A DNA stretch of 64,000 bases from Ktedonobacter racemifer DSM 44963 (GCF_000178855.1 NZ_ADVG01000001.1:496001-560000), one strand, 5' to 3'; counted from the stretch's first letter, positions 25,427 through 36,426 are shown. Notes: a model not told the origin generated them from the sequence alone. Program-made: numbers and translations.

Positions 25427-27560
25427 AGCTGGCCTCACACCTGTGGATGAGGGGCGCTCAGAGAAACTTCGTCCGTTCCATCGAGAACGGCTCGCGGTCG
25501 TTTATGTACGCCAATCCACGGCCCAACAGGTGCTGGAGCATCAGGAGTCCACGCGATTGCAATATGGGTTAGTGAACCGAGCCCAGGCGCTGGGATGGAA
25601 CCCATCGCGTATTCTGGTCATTGATGATGATTTGGGGAAATCAGGAACCAGCGCACAGGGGCGAGCAGGCTTTCAGCGCTTGGTCTCCGAGGTCAGTTTG
25701 GATCATGTCGGGGTCATCTTCGGCGTGGAGATGTCGCGCCTGGCTCGTTCTAACAGGGACTGGCACCAACTGTTGGAGTTGTGTGCCCTGTTTCGCACCT
25801 TGATCGCTGATGTTGATGGGATCTACGACCCCGCGCTGTACAATGATCGGTTATTGCTCGGATTAAAAGGCACCATGTCAGAAGCAGAGCTGCATATCCT
25901 CAAACAACGGATGTATCAGGGACGCTTGAGTAAAGCCCAACGAGGTGACCTCCAGTTTGCCTTACCCGTTGGCTATGTCTGGAGCCCAACGGGAGAGATT
26001 CAGTTTGATCCAGATGAACAGGTGCAACAGATCGTCCGCTTCCTGTTCCGCACATTTGACGAGCTGGGCACTCTCGGTGGGCTGGTTCGTTATCTCGCGT
26101 CTCACCACATTCAGTTGGGAGTTCGCGTACGTGAGGGACCTGGCAAGGGAGGATTGGTCTGGCGTTGTCCCAATCGGGCCACTGTCTAGATGATGCTCAA
26201 ACATCCCCTCTATGCAGGCTACTACGTGTACGGACGGCGCCAGGAAGATCCACGCCGGAAACAGCCGCAACGCCCACGTGCTGGACGGATGGTTGTCCCA
26301 CAGGAAGAATGGTTCGTGCTGCTGCCCAATCGTTGTCCAGCCTACATTTCTCCTGAGCAATATGAGCGCAACCAGGAGCGGCTACAAGCTAATCGGGTTC
26401 GTGCAGATGCGATAGGAGCAGCACGAGGCGGAGCAGCCCTCCTTGCCGGATTGGTTGTGTGCGCGCGGTGTGGTTGTCGCTTGACAGTCCACTACGATGG
26501 TGGTGGTCCCCATCACACCTACGAATGTGTCGAGCGGTACACCCACTACGGAGAGCCCAGGTGCCAACATCTGGCAGGTTCGTGCCTGGATCGCTTTGTG
26601 AGCGAGCAGGTGCTTGCTGCGTTGGAGCCAGCCGCATTAGAATTGTCGCTCACGGCGACCGAACGGATGGAACAGGAGCGGACCGAACTGGATCAGCTCT
26701 GGCAACATCGGCGAGAACGAGCAACCTACGAAGCGGAACGGGCGGCTCGTCAATACCATGCGGTCGAACCGGAACACCGACTCGTGGCTCGAACCCTGGA
26801 ACGGGCGTGGGAAGAGAAGTTAGTTGCGCAGCAACAACTGGAAGAGGAGTATCATCGATTTCTCCAACAGAAGCCTCGCGTGCTTTCGGATTCCGAACGG
26901 GAGGCCATTCGTCGTTTGGCGACCGATATTCCCGCGATCTGGGCAGCTCCAACGACCACGGATGCCGATCGCAAAGAGATCCTGCGGCAGGTCATCGAGC
27001 GAGTCATTGTCGATGTGCAGGGCAGCAGCGAGCAGGTGAAAGTACGGATCGAGTGGATCGGTGGTAGTCACACTGAAGGCGTTGTGATTCGACCCATTGG
27101 CAAGCTAAGCGAGCTGAGTACGTATCCGCAGATCTGTCACCAGGTCCAGGTGTTAACCGAGGCGGGCTGGGCGGCGGTGGCGATTGCTCAGGCGTTGAAT
27201 GATGCTGGCTTTCGTCCTCCTCGTTCCACCACCGGCTTTCGCGCAGAGATGATCTCGCAACTGCAACGCCAATTAGGCGTGAAAGCGCCACGCCCGCGGG
27301 TTCGACACCATGAGTGGTTCCTGCCCAACGAATGGTGGCCCGCTGAACTGGCTCGCTACCTCCACATTCCACGGGGGACGCTCTTGCACTGGATTCGTCA
27401 GGGAGTGGTCCGAGCACGCCAACTTAATGAGCCCTTGCATCGCTGGGTCGTGTGGGCTGATGAAGCGGAACAGGAACGGCTTCGAGCGTACCATCAGCGT
27501 GCGATTGGAGACGATTTCCGTCACCGCTGGACAGATGCATCACTTGCCGAACACCCTTGA
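25401..27560 (+). pseudogene. large serine recombinase with one in-frame stop
   Basis: The first 262 codons hold the resolvase catalytic domain: LAVVYVRQSTAQQVLEHQES with the nucleophile Ser in RQST, VGVIFGVEMSRLARSNRDWH with the arginine pair, and MSEAELHILKQRMYQGRLSK. A TAG at 26187-26189 follows RCPNRATV. The same frame continues without a shift as MMLKHPLYAGYYVYGRRQED, then the recombinase zinc-ribbon region VCARCGCRLTVHYDGGG...C...C and a long coiled coil (about 26640-26860). It ends in a helix-turn-helix-like tail. Apart from the single stop the gene, 719 codons, is of normal length. CAG to TAG is the simplest cause. Without readthrough only the catalytic domain would be made. Confidence 0.8.
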
Positions 27561-27640
27561 CGAGGATATCATACCAGCAAATGAAGAAAGGATTGCACAA
27601 TGGCAAGCTCTCAGAAACAGAAAACAGCTTTTGGGGGTAG

Positions 27641-27787
27641 TATGACTGGGTCATTGAACGAACCTTTGCCTGGATCACCCAATGCCGTCGCTTGAGTAAG
27701 GATTATGAAACCTTGACCCAGAGCAGCGAAGCCATGATTTCTATTGCCATGACTCGCTTGATGATCCGACGTTTGCCTAAAAGGTGA
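27641..27787 (+). pseudogene. IS5-family transposase, 3' part
   Basis: [40 protein letters not shown] and MIRRLPKR, then stop. This is the conserved C-terminal part, with the catalytic Glu, of the transposase whose 5' part ends at 25091. Both halves contain the W-V-V/I-E-R-T motif, but with different codons, so the recombinase unit may have joined two IS copies rather than split one. Confidence 0.75.
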
Positions 27788-28132
27788 CCTTTTCAAACCA
27801 GCTCTTAGAAGAAGCCTACCCTATCCGCCTCTCTCTCCTCCAGAGCAAACTCCTCCAATTCCCCCCGAAATGTATTTTCGCCTCCAGCACATTCCTCTCC
27901 CACAGGGCACCAGGCATATACACCTGTCCATCCCCATCATCCAGCGCTCCCTCTTCTCCAATCACGCGGCAACTAGAATATGGAAACACCCTTCATGAAA
28001 ATGGAGAGAGACGTGCGTGTTTCGGGAAGCAAGCAGCAAAAAGAGCGAGGTACGTTCTCCCCAAGTTGCAGGACTGGCAATTGCCTCGATCAACCTCCTG
28101 ATGAAAACAATCATGCAAGGTCGCCGATCTAT
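27788..28132. other. no gene recognised
   Basis: On the minus strand a short open stretch reads GALDDGDGQVYMPGALWERN then VLEAKIHFGGN, which looks coding but belongs to no family I can name and is broken by a shift near 27860. The rest shows nothing. Confidence 0.4.
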
Positions 28133-28776
28133 CTATCCCAGGCCAGCTCGACGAGCGCGATGAATGGCCTGTGCGCGGTCGGCCACCTGAAGTTTATTGA
28201 AAACAGCCGATACGTAGTTGCGCACGGTGTGGGGACTGAGTGTCAACCGTGTGGCAATTTCCGTATTGCTGCGTCCTGCAGCAATCAGATCAAGGATTTC
28301 GCGCTCACGCTCGGTCAGTTCGGGAAAGGCCTGCGCGGAAAGTGTTTGAGGCGCCGTAAAGAAGTCGATCAGACGGGACGCAATGGTGGGGCTGAAGATG
28401 GCCTCCCCTCGCCCTACAGCCTGAATGGCGCGCAGCATATCGTTTTTCTGGGATCCTTCAGTACATAGCCTCGCGCCCCGGCTCGCATGGCCGTGAAGAC
28501 AGAGGTATCGTCTTCGAACATAGTAATGATCAGGATGTGTATGTGCGGGTTGATCTGAAAAATACGTCGTGTTGCTTCAATACCGTTCATACCCGGCATA
28601 CTGATATCCATCAAGATTACATCGGGCTGGAGTGAACTGACCAGCGCAATGGCTTCCTCGCCATGAGTCGCTTCCCCTACAACCTCAAAATCAGGCTGGG
28701 AGTTGAGAAGAGCCGAGAGTCCAAAGCGGAACATGGGATGATCATCAGCGATAATGACACGTAAATAATCCATCAA
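28133..28776 (-). pseudogene. NarL/FixJ-family response regulator with one frameshift
   Basis: The receiver half (28776 down) is normal: RVIIADDHPMFRFGLSALL with the acidic pair, DVILMDISMPGMNG with phospho-acceptor Asp, and GARGYVLKDP with the Lys. At about 28440-28450 the frame slips in AGAAAAACG, and the output half continues one frame over: DMLRAIQAVGRGEAIFSPTI, then the LuxR helix-turn-helix LTEREREILDLIAAGRSNTE and PHTVRNYVSAVFNKLQVADR. One missing or extra base repairs it, so either a recent mutation or a sequence error in an A run. It is the cognate partner of the kinase directly upstream (28778), with one base between the genes. Confidence 0.8.
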
Positions 28777-28777
28777 C

Positions 28778-30358
28778 CTACTCCTTCTTCAGTGGCAATT
28801 GAGCAAAGATGCACGTTCCTCCTGTTGGCCGCCGCTCAATTGTGCATGATCCGCCAAGCTCCTCCACGCGCTCGCGAATGGAGAGCAAGCCGACACCTGA
28901 GACGCACCCCGCGGGCAATCCGATTCCATCATCAAGGATTTTTACCTGTAGGACGTCGCTCATTTCCAGGCGGATGATGCAGGTCCGGGCCTGCGCATGG
29001 CGCAGGACATTGGTCATCGCCTCTTGCATGATACGAAAGGCCGCCACTTCAACCGCCGCTGGCAGGTCAGGTAGATGTTCAGGTGCTTCAATGGTTACAG
29101 TGGGTCTGGTGACCGAGGATCTGTGAACATGGGCCTGATAATACTCAACCCGTTCGCGAATCGCCGCCACAAGGCCCGGTTCATCGAGCGCAGGTGGGCG
29201 TAATTCATAGACAAGGCGACGGACGTCACTGATCGTCAATCGAATCTCTTCCTGCAGGCGATTAGCAAGCATGAGCGCGGTAGAAGGATCAGTCTCGATC
29301 AAATCAACGATCGTACTGGTTGTCAGGGTAAGCCCGGCCAGCGTCGGCCCGAGTCCATCGTGCAGGTCGCGGCGAAGACGCCGCCGCTCCTCTTCGCGCG
29401 TCACGACCAGACGCTCACGCGAGCGCTGCAGGTCGACAGTGGCCTGTTGCAAATGGATATGCAGTTGCATGGCATGCACAGCGACCCCTATTTCATGAGC
29501 CAGGTCAGACAGAAGTCGCTGATCTGCCATGTTCAATGTCTCGCCCTGCGACCTGGGAGCCAGAACAAGCTCGCCGATATCCTCTTGTTGATAGAGCAGT
29601 GGAATACGCGTCAGTTGCTGGTTGGGTAGGGGCTGACCATGGACGCTGGCAATCTCAAAAGCGGCGGCTTCCCGCTTCAAAGTAATGGCGACATACGGCA
29701 ATTTGAGCGCCTGGGCGACCGTCTCGGTAATCGTAGGCAACACCGACTCGGGAGCCAGGGTTGCTCCGAGTCGCTGACCCAGACGAGTTAACACCCTGTA
29801 GGGGTCATCGCGCTCTCCGAACATCAGACGATTAACGCTCCGCTGGAGGGCATCGCGCAAGGGCTGAAAACCAATAGCGATAATGCCTGTGGCAAATAAC
29901 GAGATGAAAAAGTTTCCCTGCGCCTGTTGCAGCAGAGTACCAGATGAGACCACAATAAGCATATAGGTGCTTACAACGCAGCAGGTAAGCGACATGTAGA
30001 CAAGCGTGCGATTGATAATAACATCGATATTCCATAAGTGGTAACGCAAAACAGCAATGCAGAAGAAAACCGGCATAATCAAGCCAACGATGCTGAGAAG
30101 GGGAGTGCTATACAGGCGATAGAATGCTGTAAAGCCATCAACCGACTGGAACAGATTGCCAGCAACAACATTCAGACCGGCTACAATGAGCATCACCAGA
30201 GTACCGAAGACGACCCACTTTGTTTGCTGTCGCTCAAGGGTATTGGAGCGATGGCGATAACGATAGATTACAGCGAAAATAACGACGGCATATCCGGCCA
30301 ACTCGATCACTGAGCTACAGGCAGTGGACGCGCGCCTGCAGGGCTGGTGGGCGGGCAT
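28778..30358 (-). CDS. NarX/LiaS-type sensor histidine kinase, N-truncated
   Basis: Homology begins near residue 18 (ELAGYAVVIFAVIYRYRHRS), so the first codons are junction sequence and the original N-terminus is lost. Four membrane helices remain in residues 20-170, then a GAF domain (LPTITETVAQALKLPYVAIT onward), a coiled coil, the HisKA_3 box EEERRRLRRDLHDGLGPTLA with the phospho-accepting His, and a HATPase with NVLRHAQA, DDGIGLP and GVGLLSIRERV. The HisKA_3/HATPase pair is complete. It is paired with the NarL-type regulator downstream. The upstream boundary abuts the oppositely oriented MalT-like pseudogene at 30324, so a rearrangement removed the start. Signal unknown. Confidence 0.75.
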   Translation of the reverse strand: MPAHQPCRRASTACSSVIELAGYAVVIFAVIYRYRHRSNTLERQQTKWVVFGTLVMLIVAGLNVVAGNLFQSVDGFTAFYRLYSTPLLSIVGLIMPVFFCIAVLRYHLWNIDVIINRTLVYMSLTCCVVSTYMLIVVSSGTLLQQAQGNFFISLFATGIIAIGFQPLRDALQRSVNRLMFGERDDPYRVLTRLGQRLGATLAPESVLPTITETVAQALKLPYVAITLKREAAAFEIASVHGQPLPNQQLTRIPLLYQQEDIGELVLAPRSQGETLNMADQRLLSDLAHEIGVAVHAMQLHIHLQQATVDLQRSRERLVVTREEERRRLRRDLHDGLGPTLAGLTLTTSTIVDLIETDPSTALMLANRLQEEIRLTISDVRRLVYELRPPALDEPGLVAAIRERVEYYQAHVHRSSVTRPTVTIEAPEHLPDLPAAVEVAAFRIMQEAMTNVLRHAQARTCIIRLEMSDVLQVKILDDGIGLPAGCVSGVGLLSIRERVEELGGSCTIERRPTGGTCIFAQLPLKKE

Positions 30359-31545
30359 GCAACTGGCAGCGCTTAGCTTGCAAGAGAAGGCGTCTCCCGG
30401 CGATCTGCTGCAAGTACTCCAGGGAACTCAGCGTGAGCTTTTCGAGTACCTAGTGCAGGAGGTGCCTCATCGCCAATCAGAGCAAGTGCAGAGCTTCCTC
30501 CTGCGAACGTCTATCTTATCCTGTTTGCACACCTCCCTGTGCAATGCGGTCCTTGAGCAGCAGGACAGCCAGCGCTTCCTGGAGGAATTAGAACGGGTCA
30601 ATCTCTTTCTCAGCCCGCTCGACTATCAACAACAGTGATATGCCTACCACCCCCTCTGGGCCTCGGCCCTGCGTGCGCAATTGGAGCAGATTGCTCCCGC
30701 AGAGGTGCCTGGTCTGCATCTGCGGGCCAGTCAGTGGTATGCAGCACATCAGATGCGCGGCAAAGCGATCCGGCACACGCTGCAGGTGCACGAATGGTCC
30801 TGGGCTGCGTGGCTGATGGAGCAGATCCCCCATCAAGGCCTCTGGAGCCAGCTCGAGTACGCGCTGTTTCCCTCCTGGATGGATCAACTTCCCCGCAAGG
30901 TCGTGCTCGAGCGACCCCGTTTATGCCTGGCCTCGGCCCAAAGCCTGTTCTGGACCGCTCTGCCAGCAGTCACCGAAAGTTGGGTGCGTGATGCCAGACG
31001 CGCCTGGGCGCAAGCCCATCTCCGGGAAGAACATATGCCCATGGCACGAGACGCGCACGAACCAGAGGCGTCACTTCATCTTCTGGGGGAGATCGCTGCC
31101 TTGCAGGCCACGATTGCGGGTTTCTATCACGGGGATGTGGGAGCGACGCGCGCCTTCTCTCAGGAGGCGCTCACCTATCTTGAGGAGAAACACTGGGCGG
31201 CACGGGTCCAGATGGCGTTTGTCCAGGCTCGGGCGAACGTCTCTCAGGGGCATGCCGACAGCGCGGTATCCTGCAACTGCAGACCGAATGGCGCCGAATC
31301 AAAGCGAAGGGCGATCGGACACTCGAGAGTATCTACTGACGCGAGTCCGTCTGGTAAAGCACGATGGCGGGGAACCTGCACAAGGCATGGCACCTGAGCC
31401 AGCAGGCGATCCACGCGCTCCCAACCCTTGAAAGGCCCCAGCCAACGAGCGATCTGGAGCAGCGTCGATCAGATGCGTTTCTGGCTGGCAGGTGGAGATC
31501 TGGAGCAGGCACGACGCTGGGTGAGAGAAGTGAAGCGGGGAGAGC

Positions 31546-32798
31546 TCTCTCCCTGACACATTTTAGCTAGAGAGGAAGCGAGCAGAAAAAGAGACCGTCC
31601 AAAGAGAAGAAAGCAAAAATCATTCTCGGAGGAACGGCCTCAATGGATGCATCCGCTGTATTATGGGAACGATGGAGCGCTCAAGTCAAGGAGTTGTTTC
31701 CAAAGATCCATGGGCATCAAAAGAAAACGCTTGCCTTGTTTGTCATCGGCATCGTGTTCACAGGAAATGCTGTGCTGCAACGAGTGGCCGAAGGTATCAG
31801 TTTGCATGGTATCGATCCAGCGAAGATGACCAGCATCGAACGGAGGCTTGCCCGTTTTCTCGCCAATGATCGGGTCGTGGTCACGAACGTCTGGGACGAT
31901 TTTTTATCGCAGGTATTGGTATTCTGGCGCGGGAAGTCGCTGCGGTTCGTGCTGGATCGCACGCCATTTCGCGACGATGCAACCATCGTCTATCTGGGGC
32001 TGCTCGTGCATTCACGGGTCTTGCCCGTCGCATGGGCAGTGATGCCAACTCAAGAGAAATGGGAAGAGAAACAATGGAGCATTGTGGCACGGCTGCTGGA
32101 TCGCACCATCCTGCATCTGACCGGGACGGATTGCACCTTGCTCGCGGATCGAGGCTTGGCAGGTTTCCCATTGGTCAAGCTCTGTCGCGATCGCAAGTGG
32201 CACTATCTGTTACGTGTCTCGAAAGAACATACCTGTCAGCGCAAGATGGGCGACGCTTGGAGTTCCTGGTCCCGTTTTGATGCATTTGTGCACAAAAGGG
32301 GACAGCAATGGTATGGATGGGCAAAAGTCTGGAAAGAGGACACGATCGAAACCTACGTGAGTGCCTGTTGGATGCCCGATTGCGAGGAAGGCTGGATCCT
32401 GATTTCCGACCTGAAAGCCGGCAAACGGCGTGTGAACGAGTATGCATTACGCATGCGTGTTGAGTCAACCTTTCAGGACAGCAAACGTCGCGGCTGGACA
32501 TTGGAAGCCAGTTTGGTCAAGGAAGAAGCTCGCCTCAATCGTTTGCTGCTGGCGCTTTTTCTGGCGATGTGGTGGGTCAGTCATTTGGCTGCCTCGTGCA
32601 TGCATCATGGCAAACGAGATCGTTTTGATCGTACTGATCGGCGTGACAAAGGCATCTTTCGTCTCGGACGCCTCTGGCTGTTGGATATTCTGCGTCGAAC
32701 AAGCAACCCAGCTGACCTGGTTCACTGCCTCCCTTTCCGCAAACATGCTTCTGGATGGCGCTTTTCGCTACGTTTTTAAAATGTGTCAGGGAGAGAGA
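31546..32798 (+). mobile_element. IS4-family insertion sequence, intact
   Basis: Terminal inverted repeats TCTCTCCCTGACACATTTTA (left) and the matching inverse at 32777-32796. The 11-mer GCGGGGAGAGC occurs at 31535-31545 and again at 32799-32809 as a target duplication. An 11-bp duplication and a 1.25-kb size fit the IS4 group. The transposase frame is uninterrupted and the ends are near perfect, so this is the youngest element in the window apart from IS110. Confidence 0.85.
31643..32779 (+). CDS. IS4-family transposase
   Basis: 378 residues, uninterrupted. LRFVLDRTPFRDDATIVYLG carries the first catalytic Asp, CTLLADRGLAGFPLVKLCRD the second, and YALRMRVESTFQDSKRRGWT the Glu within a YREK-like signature. 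GGAGGAACGG lies just before the ATG. It sits inside the MalT-like pseudogene in the same orientation. The protein would cut and paste the surrounding element; nothing in the frame suggests loss of function. Confidence 0.85.
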   Translation: MDASAVLWERWSAQVKELFPKIHGHQKKTLALFVIGIVFTGNAVLQRVAEGISLHGIDPAKMTSIERRLARFLANDRVVVTNVWDDFLSQVLVFWRGKSLRFVLDRTPFRDDATIVYLGLLVHSRVLPVAWAVMPTQEKWEEKQWSIVARLLDRTILHLTGTDCTLLADRGLAGFPLVKLCRDRKWHYLLRVSKEHTCQRKMGDAWSSWSRFDAFVHKRGQQWYGWAKVWKEDTIETYVSACWMPDCEEGWILISDLKAGKRRVNEYALRMRVESTFQDSKRRGWTLEASLVKEEARLNRLLLALFLAMWWVSHLAASCMHHGKRDRFDRTDRRDKGIFRLGRLWLLDILRRTSNPADLVHCLPFRKHASGWRFSLRF

Positions 32799-33474
32799 GC
32801 GGGGAGAGCCGCTGATCTCTCCGCTGGCACGTGAACGACAGCGTGTTGCCTTTGCTTACTTGCTGCTTGCCGAATCCCAAGCAGACCAGGCGTTGAACCT
32901 GCTCACCCCCTTGGTAGAACGGGCAACGGCCACCCAGCGGTGGAACCATGTGCTGGAAATGTGGCTCTTGCAGATACAGGCGTATTCCATGCTCCAGCGG
33001 CAGCGACGCAGTATCTCTCCTGGCACAGGCCGTGCACCTGGAGGCGCCAGAGGATTATATCCGTCACTTTGTGGATGGGGGAGCCATCATCAATACATTG
33101 CTCTCCCGGCTCAGAGCACAGGAGCGCCAGGGGGAAGATCTCCCGTATCTGGAGACGCTTGTGCGCGCGTTCAACCAGCAACCAGCGGCCCAGCCAACCC
33201 ATCGGGAAAGAGAGCCAGCCCCAAGGCCACCCCAACCGTTGCTAGACCCGTTAAGCGTGCGTGAACAGGAAGTGCTCCACTTGCTTGCGCGTGGTGCCTC
33301 GAACCAGGATATCGCGGAAGCATTGGTGACCGCAACCAGCACCATTAAGCACCATGTGAGTAACATCCTCAGTAAACTCGAAGTCACCAATCGCACCCAG
33401 GCGGTAGCCCGTGCGTGGGCTCTTGGCCTCCTTTCTTCAGATCTCCTTGACTGAGAGTGCGCTTGTCAGAGGCA

Positions 33475-33835
33475 GGTACATCAAGCATGAAACACTCGAA
33501 CACGTCAGGCTGATCAGAGAAGTCGCGCTGCGTACTAGCACTTTGGTACCGAGTTCCAGCTGTCACTGTGCCCCCACAATAGGTCTTTGGGCCCATGACT
33601 TCCCCTCGGCTCTTCCAGTATACTCCGGGCATCAGTGGTTGCCAGCCTTCGGCGAACGTTTGTAGATCGGGAACCCCACTGGACTGATACTCCTCAAGCC
33701 AGGTGTCAAGTAGATCAGCTTGATGTTCCCGTACCATCGTGAAGAAGCGTTGGGTCAAGTCATAGGTAATATTGATGTCTCGTATCTCTCGAATGAACGT
33801 CAGCGTCAATTGGTTTTGCTGATCAAGCTCTTTGG
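33475..33835 (-). pseudogene. ISL3-family transposase, C-terminal remnant
   Basis: INITYDLTQRFFTMVREHQA followed by DTWLEEYQSSGVPDLQTFAE is the helical stretch of ISL3 transposases that precedes the final catalytic Glu region. After LQTFAEGW the sense decays; fragments of the arginine-rich end appear in other frames near 33480-33530. No start, no first two Asp motifs. A scar of a deleted element. Confidence 0.6.
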
Positions 33836-34190
33836 GATCACGTACAAGCAGCTATGTCAGATGTCGAGGGGAGCCTGAAGGTTCAACCGCTCCCTCGGAG
33901 GGCTGTGATGGTGAGACCTCCAGACGTGTCTCTAGGCTGCCGGAGATGAGCCCTGGTTCTGTGCTAACTGTGGCGAGAAAGGACTGTTGCGCAGGCTTTC
34001 TCCTGAGATTTAGACAGATACCAGAAGCATAGAAAGAGGCATTCTGCTCAGGCTGTAAGTCCCTACAGTCACTTTGGTGGCAAATCCAGGCTTTTGTCCG
34101 AATATCACTTTTTATCCATGACTTTCCCTGGCGTTTCTCGGTATACTTCGAGCGTCACAACCAGGGGAAGACCACTTTTAAGGGCCAGGG
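33836..34190. other. no gene recognised
   Basis: Upstream region of the truncated PAS kinase. I see no coding family or repeat; a start of transcription for 34191 may lie here. Confidence 0.4.
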
Positions 34191-36345
34191 ATGGGCAAGG
34201 GAAAGGATCACATCAACACTATGGGTATACAACCATTAAACTCCAACCATCGTTTTCGACCATCTGTTCAACTTGCATCGCTCCTGGATACGCTTCCTGA
34301 TGCCCTCTTCTTTCTGGATATCGGAGCAACGATCCAGTATGCCAATGCAAAAGCCTCAGCCCTGATGGGGATAAGCTCCCAGGATTTGCCTGGTCATCTG
34401 TTCTGGCAAAGCGCTCCCCATCTCGTCACGACCGCGCTCTACCAGGCGGTCGGTGAAGCGATGCGCACGCAGCAGTCGCAAGAAGTGCACTACCGTTCTC
34501 CGATCACCCGGCGTTGGCTTCGCGGGCAGCTCTTCCCGACCAGCGAGGGTCTCGCCATCTTGATCCACTCACTCGAACAGGAACCAACGTGTTTCCCCGC
34601 GTCTGTTTGCCACAGCGATCAGCATTATCGGGATTTTTTGGAGCACAGTGCTGAGCGTGTCGCGATCTTGACACCTGAGGGGCTGATCCTGGAGATCAAT
34701 CAGCGTCTGTTGACGGATGCGCAGGTCCAGCGCGAGGAGGTGATTGGCAAACCGCTCACCGCTTTTCCTTTGTGGGCGTCTGTCCCACGAGCCCAAGGGC
34801 AATTGGGTGCGGCGATCGAACAGGCCAGCCGGGGAGAGACGGTGCGCTTTGAAACCTACATCTGCCCACATCCTGGAAGGTGCCTCGACCTTGCCGTGGC
34901 GCTGGCTCCTCGGTATGCCGCGAATCAGCAGGTCGAGTATCTGATCTGTACGGGATTCGATATTACCCGGTACAAGCGCGTGGAAGAGGAGCTTCGTACG
35001 CTGGTCGATGCGGTACCCCAATTTGTCTGGATCAGGCGGCCTGATGGTTCCATTGCCTACAGTAATCGACGCTCGCACGACTATGCCCGCATGATGTCCG
35101 AGCAACGCCCAGAGGATGAATGGTTCCCGCAACTGGCTCCCAATGATCGGCAGTGTATCCAGGGCATGTGGCGCACAGCCCCCCGAACGGACATCACATA
35201 TGACGAAGCAACCTCGCTTCAGTTTGTACATCCTGAGGATCGAGAACGGGTCCTGGCTCTTCAGCGCCAGGGTTGGGAGGCAGGGGAACCCTATGAGTTT
35301 GAATATCGTCTCAGAGAGAGACAGCCGGGCGCCTATCGCTGGTTTTTATCACGGGGTGTACCTCTGCGAAACGAGGAGGGGCAGATCATCCAATGGGTGG
35401 GCACCTGCACCGATATCGATGAACAAAAACGAACCGAGGACGCCTTGCGTCAGAGCCAGGAACGGGTGAACCACCTCATGAATTCCAGCGTGATCGGCAT
35501 CTTTTTTGCCGAAGGCGACAAGGTGGTGGAAGCGAATAACACCTTTTTGCGGATGACGGGTTATAGCTGGGACGTCCTGAGCCAGCGGCGTCTCACCTGG
35601 GACAGTCTCATCCTGCCAACCTTGAAGAGCTCGCTGGCCCAGCAGGCGCACCAGGAACTGGTCGTGCAGCAATATACCACGCCCTTTGAAACCGAACTCG
35701 TGTGTAAGGATGGCAGCCGCCTGGATGTGCTGATGGGTGGTGTAGCCTTTCATGGCGAGACGCTCCAGGGCATCGGCTTTGTGCTGGACAATTCCGCGCG
35801 CAAAGAACTGGAACGGCGCAAGGATACCTTCATCAGCATGGCCAACCATGAGCTCAGGACGCCGCTTACCGCGATCAAGATCCAGACCCAGCTGCTGAAA
35901 AAGCGTCTGGTCAGGCAGGGCCTTCACGAGGCGGCGGCAGCGCTTTCGCGTGTGGAGGAGCCGCTCACCCTGCTGGAATGGTTGGTCGGAGATCTGCTGG
36001 ATGTCACCAGGATTCAGGCCGGGAGGTTGGAGTACCATTGGGAGCCAGTGGATCTGGATGCCCTACTCCAGGACGTGACGAACACGATGCAGCAGATGGA
36101 CCCAACCCATATCATTGCCGTGCGTGGCACCATCTCGCGCCTCCTGCTCGGGGACAAAGGCCGCTTAGCACAAGTCTTTCTCAATCTGATCAGTAACGCC
36201 ATCAAGTATGCTCCTGATGCCCTGCTGATCGACATTGAGGCGAGCGCATCGGCGGAAACCGCCACGGTAGCCGTGCGCGATCACGGTATCGGCATCCCCC
36301 AGGAGCAGTGCGAGAAAATCTTTGAGCGATTTTATCGGGTGAACG
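34191..36345 (+). pseudogene. multi-PAS histidine kinase paralogue, truncated in the ATPase domain
   Basis: A shorter relative of the kinase at 19595-22900: PDALFFLDIGATIQYANAKA, LICTGFDITRYKRVEEELRT, GAYRWFLSRGVPLRNEEGQI and NSARKELERRKDTFISMANH match it segment by segment. Four to five PAS units precede the H-box MANHELRTPLTAIKIQTQLL and N-box LISNAIKYAP. DHGIGIPQEQCEKIFERFYR is followed at about 36343 by unrelated residues, so the final G-box (GLGLG-type) that closes the ATP lid is missing. The frame runs on to 36581 through the start of the next gene. It may still fold in part but should not phosphorylate. The break falls 80 bp before the DUF417 gene, where a deletion brought the two together. 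Confidence 0.75.
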
Positions 36346-36426
36346 TCGATCTTCCCCACGACATCACATGGCGTGGCAAAATAGTAGGAGTTGCTCACCA
36401 TAAAGTCCATAACAAAGGAGCATATA

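Larger units (their letters stand above)
30324..33454 (+). pseudogene. MalT/LuxR-family ATP-dependent regulator, split by an IS
   Basis: The left part reads WWAGMQLAALSLQEKASPGD, SFLLRTSILSCLHTSLCNAV, stops at TGA 30636-30638 (a Trp codon in relatives), continues in frame as YHPLWASALRAQLEQIAP and ARANVSQGHADS, then decays with further frameshifts after 31260. The right part, after the IS4 insertion, gives LAESQADQALNLLTPLVERA and, one frame over, DPLSVREQEVLHLLARGASN with the LuxR DNA-binding helix QDIAEALVTATSTIKHHVSN. The N-terminal P-loop ATPase is absent; the gene begins at a rearrangement next to the kinase at 28778. MalT-type proteins bind an inducer and ATP to activate transcription; this one is long dead. 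Confidence 0.8.

Noticed and set aside
33384..33475. Extension of the ISL3 remnant frame to the end of the open frame
   Set aside because: The last part overlaps the LuxR DNA-binding codons of the MalT-like gene on the other strand and shows no sense of its own.
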